Assembly (NCBI RefSeq): GCF_000152625.1
Contig: NZ_CH724156.1
Coordinates: forward strand, 2,027,778-2,091,777
DNA length: 64,000 nt
Origin: Roseovarius nubinhibens ISM
GTDB taxonomy: Bacteria > Pseudomonadota > Alphaproteobacteria > Rhodobacterales > Rhodobacteraceae
Direction: 5' to 3'
Part shown: one piece after another, positions 9,572 through 17,889 of the stretch
Numbering within the stretch: the first letter of the stretch is position 1
Layout of the letters: every line of letters starts with the position of its first letter
Made by a program: the position numbers and the translations under genes
Notes under the pieces: model-generated
Databases searched by the model: none
Seen by the model: the letters and a program-made list of their open reading frames with translations, nothing else
What the model was told of the DNA's origin: nothing

Positions 9572-10026
9572 TTGAGCTCGACACGATGGACCGCGCCATT
9601 TTGCGGGCGCTGGTCGCCGATGCCACCCAAAGCGCCAGCGCGCTTGGCCGCAAGCTCGGCCTGTCGCAGCCCGCCACATGGCGGCGCATCCGGCGGCTCG
9701 AAGAGGCGGGGGTGATCACCGGGCGGCGGCTCGAGCTTGATGCCGAAAAGCTCGGGTTCGGGGTGACGGTGTTTCTGGGCGTCAAGCTTGCCACCAAGGG
9801 GCGGGTCAGCCTCGAGGATTTCGAGCGTGCCATCAGCGCCATCCCCGAGGTGCAGACCGTCGAGCATATCCTCGGGGTCTTTGACTACCGGCTGCGGGTG
9901 GTGGCGCGCGATATCACCGATTTCGAACGTATCCTGCGGCGGCGGATCATGATGTTGCCGGGGGTGGGGGATGTGGAGGCCAATGTCCTGTTGAGCGAGG
10001 AACGCCGCCCCGGACCCATCGGATAA
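9568..10026 (+). CDS. Lrp/AsnC-family regulator, second of a pair
   Basis: A 152-residue paralogue of the preceding protein. HTH: LDTMDRAILRALVADATQSASALGRKLGLSQPATWRRIRRLEEAGVITG. RAM domain: TVFLGVKLATKGRVSLEDFERAISAIPEVQTVEHILGVFDYRLRVVARDITDFERIL. The two proteins are clearly different in sequence, so this is not a recent duplication. Translational coupling suggests fixed stoichiometry. Lrp-like pairs also occur as siroheme decarboxylases (NirDL/AhbAB), but there is no haem gene nearby and ilvC lies next door, so a regulator is the better reading. Confidence 0.92.
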   Translation: MIELDTMDRAILRALVADATQSASALGRKLGLSQPATWRRIRRLEEAGVITGRRLELDAEKLGFGVTVFLGVKLATKGRVSLEDFERAISAIPEVQTVEHILGVFDYRLRVVARDITDFERILRRRIMMLPGVGDVEANVLLSEERRPGPIG

Positions 10027-10134
10027 GGCGCTGCGCGGGCCTTGGTGACGAAAACGGGGCGGGCGGTGACGGGAATGGGATGCATGGTTTGGCGCGGCCT
10101 GCTATGCGGGGAGAAACGCAACAGGAGACAGCCG

Positions 10135-11262
10135 ATGACCGCCCTTCTTGATAATGTCGATCCCGATGGCCTTTTGGAATTTTCCGTGGTGTTCACGGAC
10201 CGCTCGCTCAACCATATGTCGGCGGCGTTTCAGCAGGTGATGCGCGACATCTCGGGGATGCTCAAGGATGTCTATAGTGCCGATGCGGTGGCGCTTGTCC
10301 CCGGGGGCGGCAGCTATGGCATGGAGGCGGTGGCACGGCAGTTCGGCCATGACGCCCATGCGCTCATCGTGCGCAACGGCTGGTTCTCCTATCGCTGGAG
10401 CCAGATTTTCGAAGCGGGCGATTTCGCCGCCAAGACCACCGTCTGCATGGCGCGGCAAGCGGGCAACGATGTGACCGCCCCCTTTGCGCCCGCGCCCATC
10501 GACGAGGTGGTGTCGAAGATCCGCGCCGAAAAGCCCGATGTGGTCTTTGCGCCCCATGTGGAAACCTCGGCCGGTCTCATCCTGCCCGAGGAGTATGTCA
10601 CCGCGCTGGCGGAGGCCGCGCATGAGGTCGGCGCGCTCATGGTGCTCGACTGTATCGCCAGCGGCTGTGCCTGGATCGACATGAAGAAGACCGGGGTCGA
10701 TGTGCTCATCTCGGCGCCGCAAAAGGGCTGGTCGGCCTCGCCTTCGGCGGGTCTGGTGATGATGTCCGAGCGCGCGCTCGAGCGGCTCGAGAGCAGCAGT
10801 TCCGACAGTTTCGCCATCGATCTTAAGAAATGGCACGCGATCATGCAGGCCTATGAAAACGGCGGTCATGCCTATCACGCGACCATGCCGACCGATGCGC
10901 TGCGCGCCTTCCGCGACACGATGGTCGAGACCCGCGATTATGGCTTTGAACGGCTGCGCGAGGCGCAATGGGCACTCGGCGACGGGGTGCGCAAGATGCT
11001 CGCTGAGAAGGGCATCAAATCGGTGGCGGCCGAAGGCTTTGGCGCACCGGGCGTGGTGGTCAGCTATACCAGCGATCCCGAGATCCAGAACGGCAAGAAA
11101 TTCGCCGCCGAAGGCATGCAGATTGCCGCCGGTGTGCCGCTCGCCTGTGACGAGCCGGAAGGGTTCCGCACCTTCCGTCTGGGGCTCTTTGGTCTCGACA
11201 AGCTCTATGATGTGCCCGCGACGCTGGGTCGGTTGAAAACGGTGCTCGACAAAGTGCTGTAA
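10135..11262 (+). CDS. Class V PLP-dependent aminotransferase
   Basis: A 375-residue fold-type I enzyme of the alanine/serine-glyoxylate aminotransferase type. The N-terminal substrate-binding segment is FTDRSLNHMSAAFQQVMRDISGMLKDVY, followed by VALVPGGGSYGMEAVARQF. The PLP lysine lies in LISAPQKGWSASPSAGLVMMS (about residue 199), preceded by the conserved Asp in MVLDCIASGCAWIDM. It probably moves an amino group between a small amino acid and glyoxylate or pyruvate; the exact pair is unknown. The start was set at the ATG at 10135 because AGGAG lies 7 nt upstream; the longer frame begins without a site. A good terminator follows the TAA. Confidence 0.88.
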   Translation: MTALLDNVDPDGLLEFSVVFTDRSLNHMSAAFQQVMRDISGMLKDVYSADAVALVPGGGSYGMEAVARQFGHDAHALIVRNGWFSYRWSQIFEAGDFAAKTTVCMARQAGNDVTAPFAPAPIDEVVSKIRAEKPDVVFAPHVETSAGLILPEEYVTALAEAAHEVGALMVLDCIASGCAWIDMKKTGVDVLISAPQKGWSASPSAGLVMMSERALERLESSSSDSFAIDLKKWHAIMQAYENGGHAYHATMPTDALRAFRDTMVETRDYGFERLREAQWALGDGVRKMLAEKGIKSVAAEGFGAPGVVVSYTSDPEIQNGKKFAAEGMQIAAGVPLACDEPEGFRTFRLGLFGLDKLYDVPATLGRLKTVLDKVL

Positions 11263-11268
11263 GAGCTT

Positions 11269-11300
11269 CGGGGCGCCAGATCGGCGCCCCGTTTCATTTG
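11269..11300 (+). terminator. Rho-independent terminator
   Basis: A perfect 9-bp stem (CGGGGCGCC at 11269-11277 with GGCGCCCCG at 11283-11291, 5-nt loop) is followed by TTTCATTT. It lies directly after the class V aminotransferase stop and before the convergent UbiH-type gene. Confidence 0.85.
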
Positions 11301-11315
11301 CGCCAGGTGCTTGGC

Positions 11316-12527
11316 CTAGCCGCGCATTCCCAGCCCCATCTGCATCAGCATCCGCCGCACCGGCGTCATGGCATAGAGCGCATCGAGCGTCGCGGCGCGC
11401 ATGTCGCGAAGCGGCTGGGCATGGAGCCGCGAGGCGCGGTTCAGGAGGTTGATCCCGGTCACCCGCGTCATGATCTCGCCGTGGCGGGCGGCGTGATAGG
11501 CGTCGAGCATGTCGCGGTCGCCGAGCGCCTCGGGACGCGCCAGCGCCAGATCGCGCAGGCAGGCGAGATCGGCCAGCGACATGTTGAGCCCCTGCGCGCC
11601 GATGGGCGGCAGCACATGGGCGGCCTCGGCCACCAGCGCCAACCGCTCTCCCGAGAGCCGGGTGGCGGTCTGGCTGATGATCGGCCAGAGGCTGCGGCGC
11701 GAGGCGAGGCGGAGCGGGCCGAAGAGGGCGCAGGACCGGTCGGTCATGGCGGCCTCGAATTCGGCCTCGGGCAGGGCGGCGAGGCGGGCCGCCTCGGGGC
11801 CGTCCTCCATCCAGACCACGGCGGACGACGGCTGACCCTCGCGGTCCGGCAGCGGCACGAGGGTGAAGGGCCCGCCCGAGCGGTGGATTTCCGTCGAGAC
11901 ATTTTCATGCGGGATCGGGTGGGTGACGGCGAAGGCTAGCGCCTTTTGGCCGCTGCGGGTGGTTTTCACCGCGATACCGGCGGCCTCGCGCATCGGCGAG
12001 TTACGGCCATCGGCGGCGATCACCAGCCGCGTGCGGACCCGCGCGCCATCGCTCAGCGTGACGCGGGCCTCGGCCTCGCGGGTAAAGAGCGCGGCGGTGC
12101 CGGTGCCGGGGCGGAAATCGACATTGGGCAGCTCGGCCAGATGGGCCACCAGCTCGCGCCGCAAGAGCCAATTGGGCAGGTTCCAGCCAAAGGGCGCGTC
12201 GGAAATATCGGCGGCGTCGAAATCGCGGATGGTGCGCGGTTCGGGCTCGGGGCCGCCAGCGTCGACGATGCGCATGATCTGCAGCGGCGCGGCATGGGGC
12301 GCGAACCGGGTCCAGAGACCGGCCTCGTCGAGCAGCTTTTGGGCGGGTTGCAGGAAGGCGGTCGAGCGCAGATCTGAGCCGGGGCGGTCGGCCTCGGTCA
12401 CCGGCGGGGCGGGATCGACGCAGAGGACAGAGAACCCGGCCGCGCCAAACAGCGCCGCCGCGGTGAGCCCGGCCACACCGCCGCCCGAGACGAGGATGTC
12501 ACACTCTTGCAGCGCAGGTTTTGTCAT
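11316..12527 (-). CDS. UbiH/UbiF-family FAD monooxygenase
   Basis: A 403-residue flavoprotein hydroxylase of the UbiH/UbiF/VisC/COQ6 family, which hydroxylates the ubiquinone ring at the membrane. The ADP-binding motif is CDILVSGGGVAGLTAAALFGAAGFSVLCVDP near the N terminus, the second FAD motif is LVIAADGRNSPMREAAGI, and the third is LALVAEAAHVLPPIGAQGLNMSLADL. In the third motif the usual GDAAH is altered to AEAAH. AGGAG lies upstream of the ATG. A second family member is at 54924-56153, and alphaproteobacteria commonly use several such enzymes with different ring positions. Which position this one acts on cannot be read from sequence. Confidence 0.88.
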   Translation of the reverse strand: MTKPALQECDILVSGGGVAGLTAAALFGAAGFSVLCVDPAPPVTEADRPGSDLRSTAFLQPAQKLLDEAGLWTRFAPHAAPLQIMRIVDAGGPEPEPRTIRDFDAADISDAPFGWNLPNWLLRRELVAHLAELPNVDFRPGTGTAALFTREAEARVTLSDGARVRTRLVIAADGRNSPMREAAGIAVKTTRSGQKALAFAVTHPIPHENVSTEIHRSGGPFTLVPLPDREGQPSSAVVWMEDGPEAARLAALPEAEFEAAMTDRSCALFGPLRLASRRSLWPIISQTATRLSGERLALVAEAAHVLPPIGAQGLNMSLADLACLRDLALARPEALGDRDMLDAYHAARHGEIMTRVTGINLLNRASRLHAQPLRDMRAATLDALYAMTPVRRMLMQMGLGMRG

Positions 12528-12586
12528 CTCGGGCTCCTCTCTTGGCTCTGAGTGAGCTAGCGCAGGGCGGGGCGGCTGACCAGTGT

Positions 12587-13231
12587 TCAGACGAGCTGCG
12601 ACAGAAAGCCGCCGAGATCGTCGGTATGGTGGTGGATATGCGGCGCGGGGGCGGGATCGGGCGCGACATGGACGGTGCGCAGCCCCATCGCATGGGGAAT
12701 GGCGAGATTGCGCGGATCGTCCTCGAACATGGCGGCGCGGGCGCGGTCGAGCCCGTCGGCGGCAAACACCGCCTCAAAGGCGTCTTCGCGCGGCTTCGGC
12801 GCATAGCCCGCGTGTTCGATCCCATAAACTGCATCGAAAAGGCCCGAGAGGCCGCGCGCCTCGATCACCCGGACGGCATAGGGGGCGGTGCCATTGGTGT
12901 AGACGACGCGGCGGCCGGGCAGCGCCCGGATCGCATCGCGCAGCGCCGGGTCGGGGCTCAGCACGTCAAAGCTGATGTCATGCACATCGAGCAGAAAGGG
13001 ATCGGGGTCGAGATCATGTTCGGCCATCAGCCCGGCCAGCGTGGTGCCGTGATCGCGCCAGTAGATCTTGCGCAGATGGTCGGCCTCGGCGCGGCTGACG
13101 CCGAGCGCCTCCATCACGAAACGGGTCATCCGCGTCTCGATCTGGGGAAAGAGCTGCATCTGCGGCGGGTAGAGCGTGTTGTCGAGGTCGAAGACCCAGG
13201 CAGACACATGTGCGAATCGATCTCGTGGCAT
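12587..13231 (-). CDS. HAD-family hydrolase, pyrimidine 5'-nucleotidase type
   Basis: A 214-residue HAD phosphatase. Motif I is FDLDNTLYP (nucleophile and acid/base Asp, about residues 14-16), motif II is VVYTNGTAPYA, motif III is the Lys in GYAPKPREDAF, and motif IV is MFEDDPRNL. The LYPPQMQLFPQIETRMTRFVME segment and the cap that follows match the subgroup annotated as pyrimidine 5'-nucleotidase (yeast Sdt1-like). Likely role: dephosphorylation of UMP/CMP or a related nucleotide in the cytoplasm; specificity is inferred from family only. It shares direction with the UbiH-type gene, 59 bp apart. Confidence 0.88.
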   Translation of the reverse strand: MPRDRFAHVSAWVFDLDNTLYPPQMQLFPQIETRMTRFVMEALGVSRAEADHLRKIYWRDHGTTLAGLMAEHDLDPDPFLLDVHDISFDVLSPDPALRDAIRALPGRRVVYTNGTAPYAVRVIEARGLSGLFDAVYGIEHAGYAPKPREDAFEAVFAADGLDRARAAMFEDDPRNLAIPHAMGLRTVHVAPDPAPAPHIHHHTDDLGGFLSQLV

Positions 13232-13354
13232 GACAAGGGTTTTACGCCGCCCAAGTGTCGCAGCAAAGTGGATAACTGGCGGGTTGTCGCTTGCTTGCAG
13301 GGGTTCGGGACGGGTAGGGTCGCGGGATAGTTGCAGAAATCAGGACCGCGCCCC

Positions 13355-13999
13355 ATGAAACCCGTTCAGAAAGACGCCTACACGCTCATCCTGGAGGCGA
13401 TCGATATGGGCATCTACCGGCCCGGGGACCGCCTCGTCGAGAGCGATCTGGCCGAGCGGTTCGGCGTGTCGCGCACGCCCATTCGCGAGGCGTTGCAGCG
13501 GCTCGAGACGCAGAGCCTCTTGGCGCGGGATGGGCGCAGTCTCATCGTGGCCTCGCTCGACCACAATCAGCTGGCCGAGCTCTATGTGGTGCGGGCCGAG
13601 CTCGAAGGGCTGGCGGCGGGGCTGGCGGCGCGCCATGCCACCGACGAAGAGGTGCGGGTGCTGCGCGACATGGTCGAGCAGGATCGCGGGCTCATCGGCA
13701 ATCCGGCGGCGATGGCGCGGGCCAACCGGCGGTTCCACAAGCAGATCCATCTTGCCTCGCACAACCGGTTTCTGGTGCAGCAGCTCGACCTCGTGCATCG
13801 CTCGATGGCGCTGATGGCGACCACCTCGCTGGCGGCCAAGGGCCGTGACGAGGTGGCCTTGGCCGAGCATGACGAGATCGTGTCGGGCATCGAGGCGCGC
13901 AATCCGGAGGCGGCGGGCGCGGCGCTCAAGACCCATATCTCAAAGGCGTTTGTGACGCGCCTCAAACTGGATTCCGGTGAGGTTGACAGCACCCTTTGA
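13355..13999 (+). CDS. GntR-family regulator, FCD (FadR) subfamily
   Basis: A 214-residue repressor/activator: an N-terminal winged HTH (YTLILEAIDMGIYRPGDRLVESDLAERFGVSRTPIREALQRLETQSLL) and an all-helical FCD effector domain. The FCD metal-site pattern is visible: the Asp/His region VVRAELEGLAAGLAARHATDEEV, NRRFHKQIHLASHN and the later His residues HDEIVSGIEARNPEAAGAALKTHI. The ligand is probably a carboxylate. The ATG at 13355 has AGGA about 9 nt upstream and was preferred over a TTG eight codons earlier. Its last 60 bp overlap the 3' end of the convergent glycosyltransferase gene. Confidence 0.92.
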   Translation: MKPVQKDAYTLILEAIDMGIYRPGDRLVESDLAERFGVSRTPIREALQRLETQSLLARDGRSLIVASLDHNQLAELYVVRAELEGLAAGLAARHATDEEVRVLRDMVEQDRGLIGNPAAMARANRRFHKQIHLASHNRFLVQQLDLVHRSMALMATTSLAAKGRDEVALAEHDEIVSGIEARNPEAAGAALKTHISKAFVTRLKLDSGEVDSTL

Positions 14000-15883
14000 T
14001 CCCAGGGCGGGCCCGGCGGGGCCGAATTCCGTCAGCCCATGTTGGGTCTTGTCCCAGTAGAAGGGTTTGAACACCATCTCATAGAGCGCCTTGTAGGCGG
14101 CGATTGTGCCCAGCGGCGTGTAGAAATGCATGAGCGGGGTCCAAGGGGTCAGGTGCCGGTGGAAGGGCCCCGAGACGGCGCTCGTGTAGATCAGGATACT
14201 GATCACCTCGACGGCAAAGAACAGTTTTCCCAGGGCCACCAATATCTCGCGCGGCAGATGCGCCTCGATGGGATGTGGCAAGCCGAACAGCACCAGCCAG
14301 AAGGTCCACAGGAAAGGCGCCAGCAGGAATTGCGACAGGGCGGTGAGGAAATGGGCCTGAAACCCCCAGAATTTCCGTGGTCCCAATTGCTGATGCAAGA
14401 GGCGTGGCCGCCGCATATGGACGAGATAGGTGGTCATATAGCCCTTGAGCCAGCGCGACCGTTGCTTCACCCAGGGCCAGAGGCGGAAATTGGCCTCTTC
14501 GCCGGTGACCGTGCTGATCATCTCGGTGCGATAGCCATGACGGGCCAGACGAAAGCCGAGATCGGCATCCTCGGTCACGTTATGCGCGTCCCAACCGCCC
14601 AGCTCTTCGAGCGCGTCCCTGCGGAAATAGAGCGTGGTGCCGCCCAGCGGGATCGCCAGCCCGAGCCGCGTCAGCCCCGGCAGCATGACCCGGAACCAGG
14701 TGGCATATTCGATGGTGAAACAGCGCGAGAGCCAGTTTTGCTTGGGGTTGTAATAGTCGAGGATGCCCTGCAGGCAGGCCACCTCTGGCGGTGCGGTCTG
14801 AAAGCGGCGCGCGACCATGGTGATCTGATCGGGGTCGGGCGCATCCTCGGCGTCGAAAATCCCGATGATGTCGCCGTGGCAGAAATCGAGCGCATAGTTC
14901 ATCGCCCGCGGCTTGGTCCGGGGCTGACCGTCGGGGACGATCACCGCACGCATCCAAGGCGGCAGGTCGATCTCGGCGAGGGTCTTGCGGGTGGTGTCGT
15001 CCTCTTCTTCGAGGATCAGGATCACTTCGAGCAGGCTCTTGGGGTAGGTGAGGCGGCTGAGCCGGGTGACCAGCGCATGAGCAATCTCAGTCTCGCGAAA
15101 GAGCGGCACCAGCACCGAGACCTTGGGCAGGCGTGTCGCCGCACCGGGCGGCGGCAGGGCGAGCCGCGCGGGCGGGCGGGTCATATGCGCCACGAAGGCC
15201 GCAATCCGCAGCGTTGCGGCCACGATCAGCGTGAACGCGGCCCAGCCTACGAAGAGCGCCAGAACCGGTGTCGGAAAGGCGATGGTCAGCAGTAGGATCG
15301 CGAGCAGAACACTGACCACGCTGACCAGCCTGCGGGTCGGGTCGGCGGACCAGCTGCGGCAGCTTTCCATTTCGGGGACACGGGCGCGGGCGAGATCGGT
15401 CAGGGTGGCGCGATGCTCGCGTGCCACCGCCTCCTGTATCGCCGGTTCGGGGGCCATGGCCGGCGGCAAGGCGAGCAGGCTGGCGGGGAGTTTGCCGGTG
15501 AGCCGCGCGCCCAGAGCGGGCGAGCCCATGGCGAGGCAGGTGTCGCCCCTCGGTCCGATCACCGGGGCCACCCGGTATTTCAACAGCTGTCTCGGGTCGA
15601 TGCCGTGGTCCATCGGCGCGCCCTGCAAAGGCTGCGACGGATCGAGCGGCACAGTCCCCGAGAGACGGGCATGGGTCGAGAGGATATCGTCCTTGGTGAC
15701 CAGGCCTTCGGCCTGCAGAATATGTTCGAGCGAGCTGTCGCAATGATCCTCGACCAGCTGGGCGAGATAGGCGTCATTCTGCGAGATCAGCCCTGCCTCG
15801 ACCATGGCCGCAATATGGGGGGGTAAGCGCCGCCGGGACGTGCCAGCCTTCCCCTTGATCGAACGTAGTTCAGAAACGCCCAT
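13940..15883 (-). CDS. Membrane glycosyltransferase (GT2) with N-terminal MshEN/GspE_N-like domain
   Basis: A 647-residue protein. Residues ~15-130 (IAAMVEAGLISQNDAYLAQLVEDHCDSSLEHILQAEGLVTKDDILSTHARLSG...) resemble the N-terminal domain of type II secretion/pilus ATPases. Two transmembrane helices follow, then a GT2 catalytic domain with KVSVLVPLFRE, the DxD-like FDAEDAPDPDQ (~340), TEDADLGFRLARHGYR (~439) and QRSRWLKGYMTT (~474; the QxxRW signature of processive synthases), then several C-terminal helices. It probably polymerises or exports a cell-surface glucan-like polysaccharide. GGAGG precedes the ATG at 15883. The C terminus reads across the gntR 3' end, a convergent 60-bp overlap. Confidence 0.88.
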   Translation of the reverse strand: MGVSELRSIKGKAGTSRRRLPPHIAAMVEAGLISQNDAYLAQLVEDHCDSSLEHILQAEGLVTKDDILSTHARLSGTVPLDPSQPLQGAPMDHGIDPRQLLKYRVAPVIGPRGDTCLAMGSPALGARLTGKLPASLLALPPAMAPEPAIQEAVAREHRATLTDLARARVPEMESCRSWSADPTRRLVSVVSVLLAILLLTIAFPTPVLALFVGWAAFTLIVAATLRIAAFVAHMTRPPARLALPPPGAATRLPKVSVLVPLFRETEIAHALVTRLSRLTYPKSLLEVILILEEEDDTTRKTLAEIDLPPWMRAVIVPDGQPRTKPRAMNYALDFCHGDIIGIFDAEDAPDPDQITMVARRFQTAPPEVACLQGILDYYNPKQNWLSRCFTIEYATWFRVMLPGLTRLGLAIPLGGTTLYFRRDALEELGGWDAHNVTEDADLGFRLARHGYRTEMISTVTGEEANFRLWPWVKQRSRWLKGYMTTYLVHMRRPRLLHQQLGPRKFWGFQAHFLTALSQFLLAPFLWTFWLVLFGLPHPIEAHLPREILVALGKLFFAVEVISILIYTSAVSGPFHRHLTPWTPLMHFYTPLGTIAAYKALYEMVFKPFYWDKTQHGLTEFGPAGPALGSKGAVNLTGIQFEARHKRL

Positions 15884-15965
15884 TTTGGTCCTCCTGCCAA
15901 TGAAGGCAGGGCGAGTATGCAAGGGCAGTATTAATAGACGGTAAATAAGGTATTAACCGTATTTG

Positions 15966-16003
15966 AAAAGGAAAACGGGCCGGTCCGTGAGGACCTGCCC
16001 GTT
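15966..16003 (-). terminator. Rho-independent terminator after carA
   Basis: A long hairpin lies 31 bp past the carA stop on the minus strand: arms at 15974-15986 and 15991-16003 pair over 12 bp with one C-T mismatch and a 4-nt loop. It is followed on the minus strand by TTTTCCTTTTC. Confidence 0.88.
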
Positions 16004-16033
16004 CCGTAAAGCTCAGGTTTTCAACCCCTTGGC

Positions 16034-17146
16034 TCAGCCAGCCATGGAGGCGGCGAAGCGTTCAAAGAGGTAGAAACTGTCCTGCGGGCCGGGGCTCGCT
16101 TCGGGGTGGTGCTGAACCGAGAACACCGGGCGGTCTTCCATCCGGATGCCACAGTTCGACCCGTCAAAGAGCGAGATATGGGTCTCGATCACGCCCTTGG
16201 GCAGGGTCTGGCTGTCGACGGCAAAGCCGTGGTTCATCGACGTGATCTCGACCTTGCCGGTCTCGTTGTCCTTGACCGGGTGGTTGGCACCGTGGTGGCC
16301 GTGGTTCATCTTGATCGTCTTGGCACCGAGCGCCAGGGCGAGCATCTGATGACCGAGGCAGATGCCGAACATCGGCTTGCCGGCCTCGAGCACGCCTTTG
16401 ATCATCGGCACCGCATAGGCGCCGGTGGCGGCCGGGTCGCCGGGGCCGTTCGACAGGAAGACGCCGTCGGGCTCATGCGCCAGCACCTCGGCGGCGGTGG
16501 CGGTGGCGGGCAGCACGGTCACATCGCAGCCCGCCGAGGCGAGGCAGCGCAGGATGTTGCGTTTGGCGCCGAAATCAATGGCCACGACCTTGTGCTTGGG
16601 CGCGGTCTGACGCGGGTAGCCATCGGGCCAGGCCCAGCGCATTTCATCCCAGCGGTAGCTCTGGCTGCAGGTCACGTCGAGCGCCAGATCGAGCCCTTCG
16701 AGGCCGGGGAAAGCGCGGGCCTGTTCAACCAGCGCATCGGTGTCGAAATTGCCGTCGGGATCATGGGCGAGCGCCACATGCGGTGCGCCCTGCTGGCGGA
16801 TGGCGCGGGTGAGGCGACGGGTGTCGAGCCCACCGATGGCGATGCGGCCCCGCTTGGCCAGCCAGTCCGAGAGCGTCTCGGTGGCGCGCCAGTTCGACGG
16901 CTGGGTCGGGTCCCATTTCACCACCATGCCGGCGGCGACCGGATCGGCGGTTTCGTCATCCTCGGGATTGACGCCGGTGTTGCCGATATGGGGGAAGGTG
17001 AAGGTCACGATCTGCCCGGCATAGGAGGGATCGGTCATGATCTCCTGATAGCCGGTCATCGCGGTGTTGAAGCAAAGCTCGGCCGTGGTCACGCCGGTGG
17101 CGCCAAAACCGTAGCCGTAGAAAATCGACCCGTCTGCGAGGGCCAA
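16034..17146 (-). CDS. carA: Carbamoyl-phosphate synthase small subunit; 5' end frameshifted or TTG start
   Basis: The glutaminase subunit that feeds ammonia to CarB for arginine and pyrimidine synthesis. The N-terminal domain is ALADGSIFYGYGFGATG...CFNTAMTGYQEIMTDPSYAGQIVTF. The class I glutaminase domain has FLSNGPGDPAATG, the nucleophile Cys in MFGICLGHQMLALALGAKT, and the His/Glu pair in FSVQHHPEASPGP. In this frame the first possible start is the TTG at 17146, giving 370 residues; no ATG is in frame before an upstream stop at about 17225. An ATG at 17181 in the -1-related frame encodes MASSSQPCPTA, which would join smoothly to CLALADG if one base were added near 17150. A small indel in the 5' end is therefore likely. 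A strong terminator follows. Confidence 0.93.
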   Translation of the reverse strand: MALADGSIFYGYGFGATGVTTAELCFNTAMTGYQEIMTDPSYAGQIVTFTFPHIGNTGVNPEDDETADPVAAGMVVKWDPTQPSNWRATETLSDWLAKRGRIAIGGLDTRRLTRAIRQQGAPHVALAHDPDGNFDTDALVEQARAFPGLEGLDLALDVTCSQSYRWDEMRWAWPDGYPRQTAPKHKVVAIDFGAKRNILRCLASAGCDVTVLPATATAAEVLAHEPDGVFLSNGPGDPAATGAYAVPMIKGVLEAGKPMFGICLGHQMLALALGAKTIKMNHGHHGANHPVKDNETGKVEITSMNHGFAVDSQTLPKGVIETHISLFDGSNCGIRMEDRPVFSVQHHPEASPGPQDSFYLFERFAASMAG

Positions 17147-17376
17147 GCAGCCGTCGGACAGGGCTGGGACGAGGAGGCCATGCGCGCATTCTCCGGGCGT
17201 AAACAGGTGAAAATCGGGATGTACCTAATGGGCTGTGCCGCAAGGGTCAAGGGCCAAAGACATTGGCGCGGAGCATTGCACTGCCGAAGCAAGCGGCGCA
17301 TCTGGCCCCTGTTGCCATGGGCACGGGTTATGCGATAGGGGTGTTGTCTTGCGACAGAACCAAGGATGACCATGTC

Positions 17377-17835
17377 ATGACTTTGCGTGAACGTGTGAAC
17401 GCGGCCTTGAAACAGGCGATGAAGGACAAGGCGGGTGCCCGTCTGGCGACCCTGCGCCTGATCAATGCGGCGATCAAGGATCAGGATATCGCGGCCCGCA
17501 GCGGCGATAATCAGGAAGGCGTCGGTGAGGCCGAAATCCTTGCGATCCTTGGGAAAATGGCCAAGCAGCGCCAAGAAAGCGTGCGCGCCTATGAAGAGGG
17601 CGGGCGGCTCGATCTGGCCGAGCGCGAGCGCGAAGAGATCGCCATCATCGCCGAGTTCCTGCCCAAGCAGCTCGACGAGGCCGAGGTTGAGGCCGCGATC
17701 GAAGCGGCGATTGCCGAGACCGGTGCCAGCTCGATCCGGGACATGGGCAAGATCATGGGCGCGCTCAAGGCGAAATACACCGGCCAGATGGATTTTGGCG
17801 CGGTGGGCCCGGTGATCAAGGCGCGGCTGAGCTGA
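17377..17835 (+). CDS. GatB/YqeY-domain protein
   Basis: A 152-residue cytoplasmic helical protein of the YqeY family. It opens MTLRERVNAALKQAMKDKAGARLATLRLINAAIKDQDI and continues EIAIIAEFLPKQLDEAEVEAAIEAAIAETGASSIRDMGKIMGALKAKYTGQMDFG, all family-typical. The C-terminal helical domain is like the tail of GatB, which binds tRNA. The molecular role of stand-alone YqeY is not established; a tRNA-amidation accessory function is the usual guess. AAGGA lies upstream of the ATG at 17377. It is divergent from carA. Confidence 0.93.
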   Translation: MTLRERVNAALKQAMKDKAGARLATLRLINAAIKDQDIAARSGDNQEGVGEAEILAILGKMAKQRQESVRAYEEGGRLDLAEREREEIAIIAEFLPKQLDEAEVEAAIEAAIAETGASSIRDMGKIMGALKAKYTGQMDFGAVGPVIKARLS

Positions 17836-17889
17836 TCCGCGCCTAACCCCTTAAAAATTGACGCGGCAAGCCAGAGCTTAGGCCAGAGA

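Noticed and set aside
9116..10026. Siroheme decarboxylase (AhbAB/NirDL) pair
   Set aside because: Both proteins have ordinary Lrp HTH and RAM domains, lie beside ilvC, and no haem d1 or siroheme gene is near.
15884..15960. CtrA-type TTAA(N7)TTAA sites in the glycosyltransferase promoter
   Set aside because: Several TTAA motifs are present (ATTAATA, TATTAACC) but none at the 7-nt spacing of the consensus.
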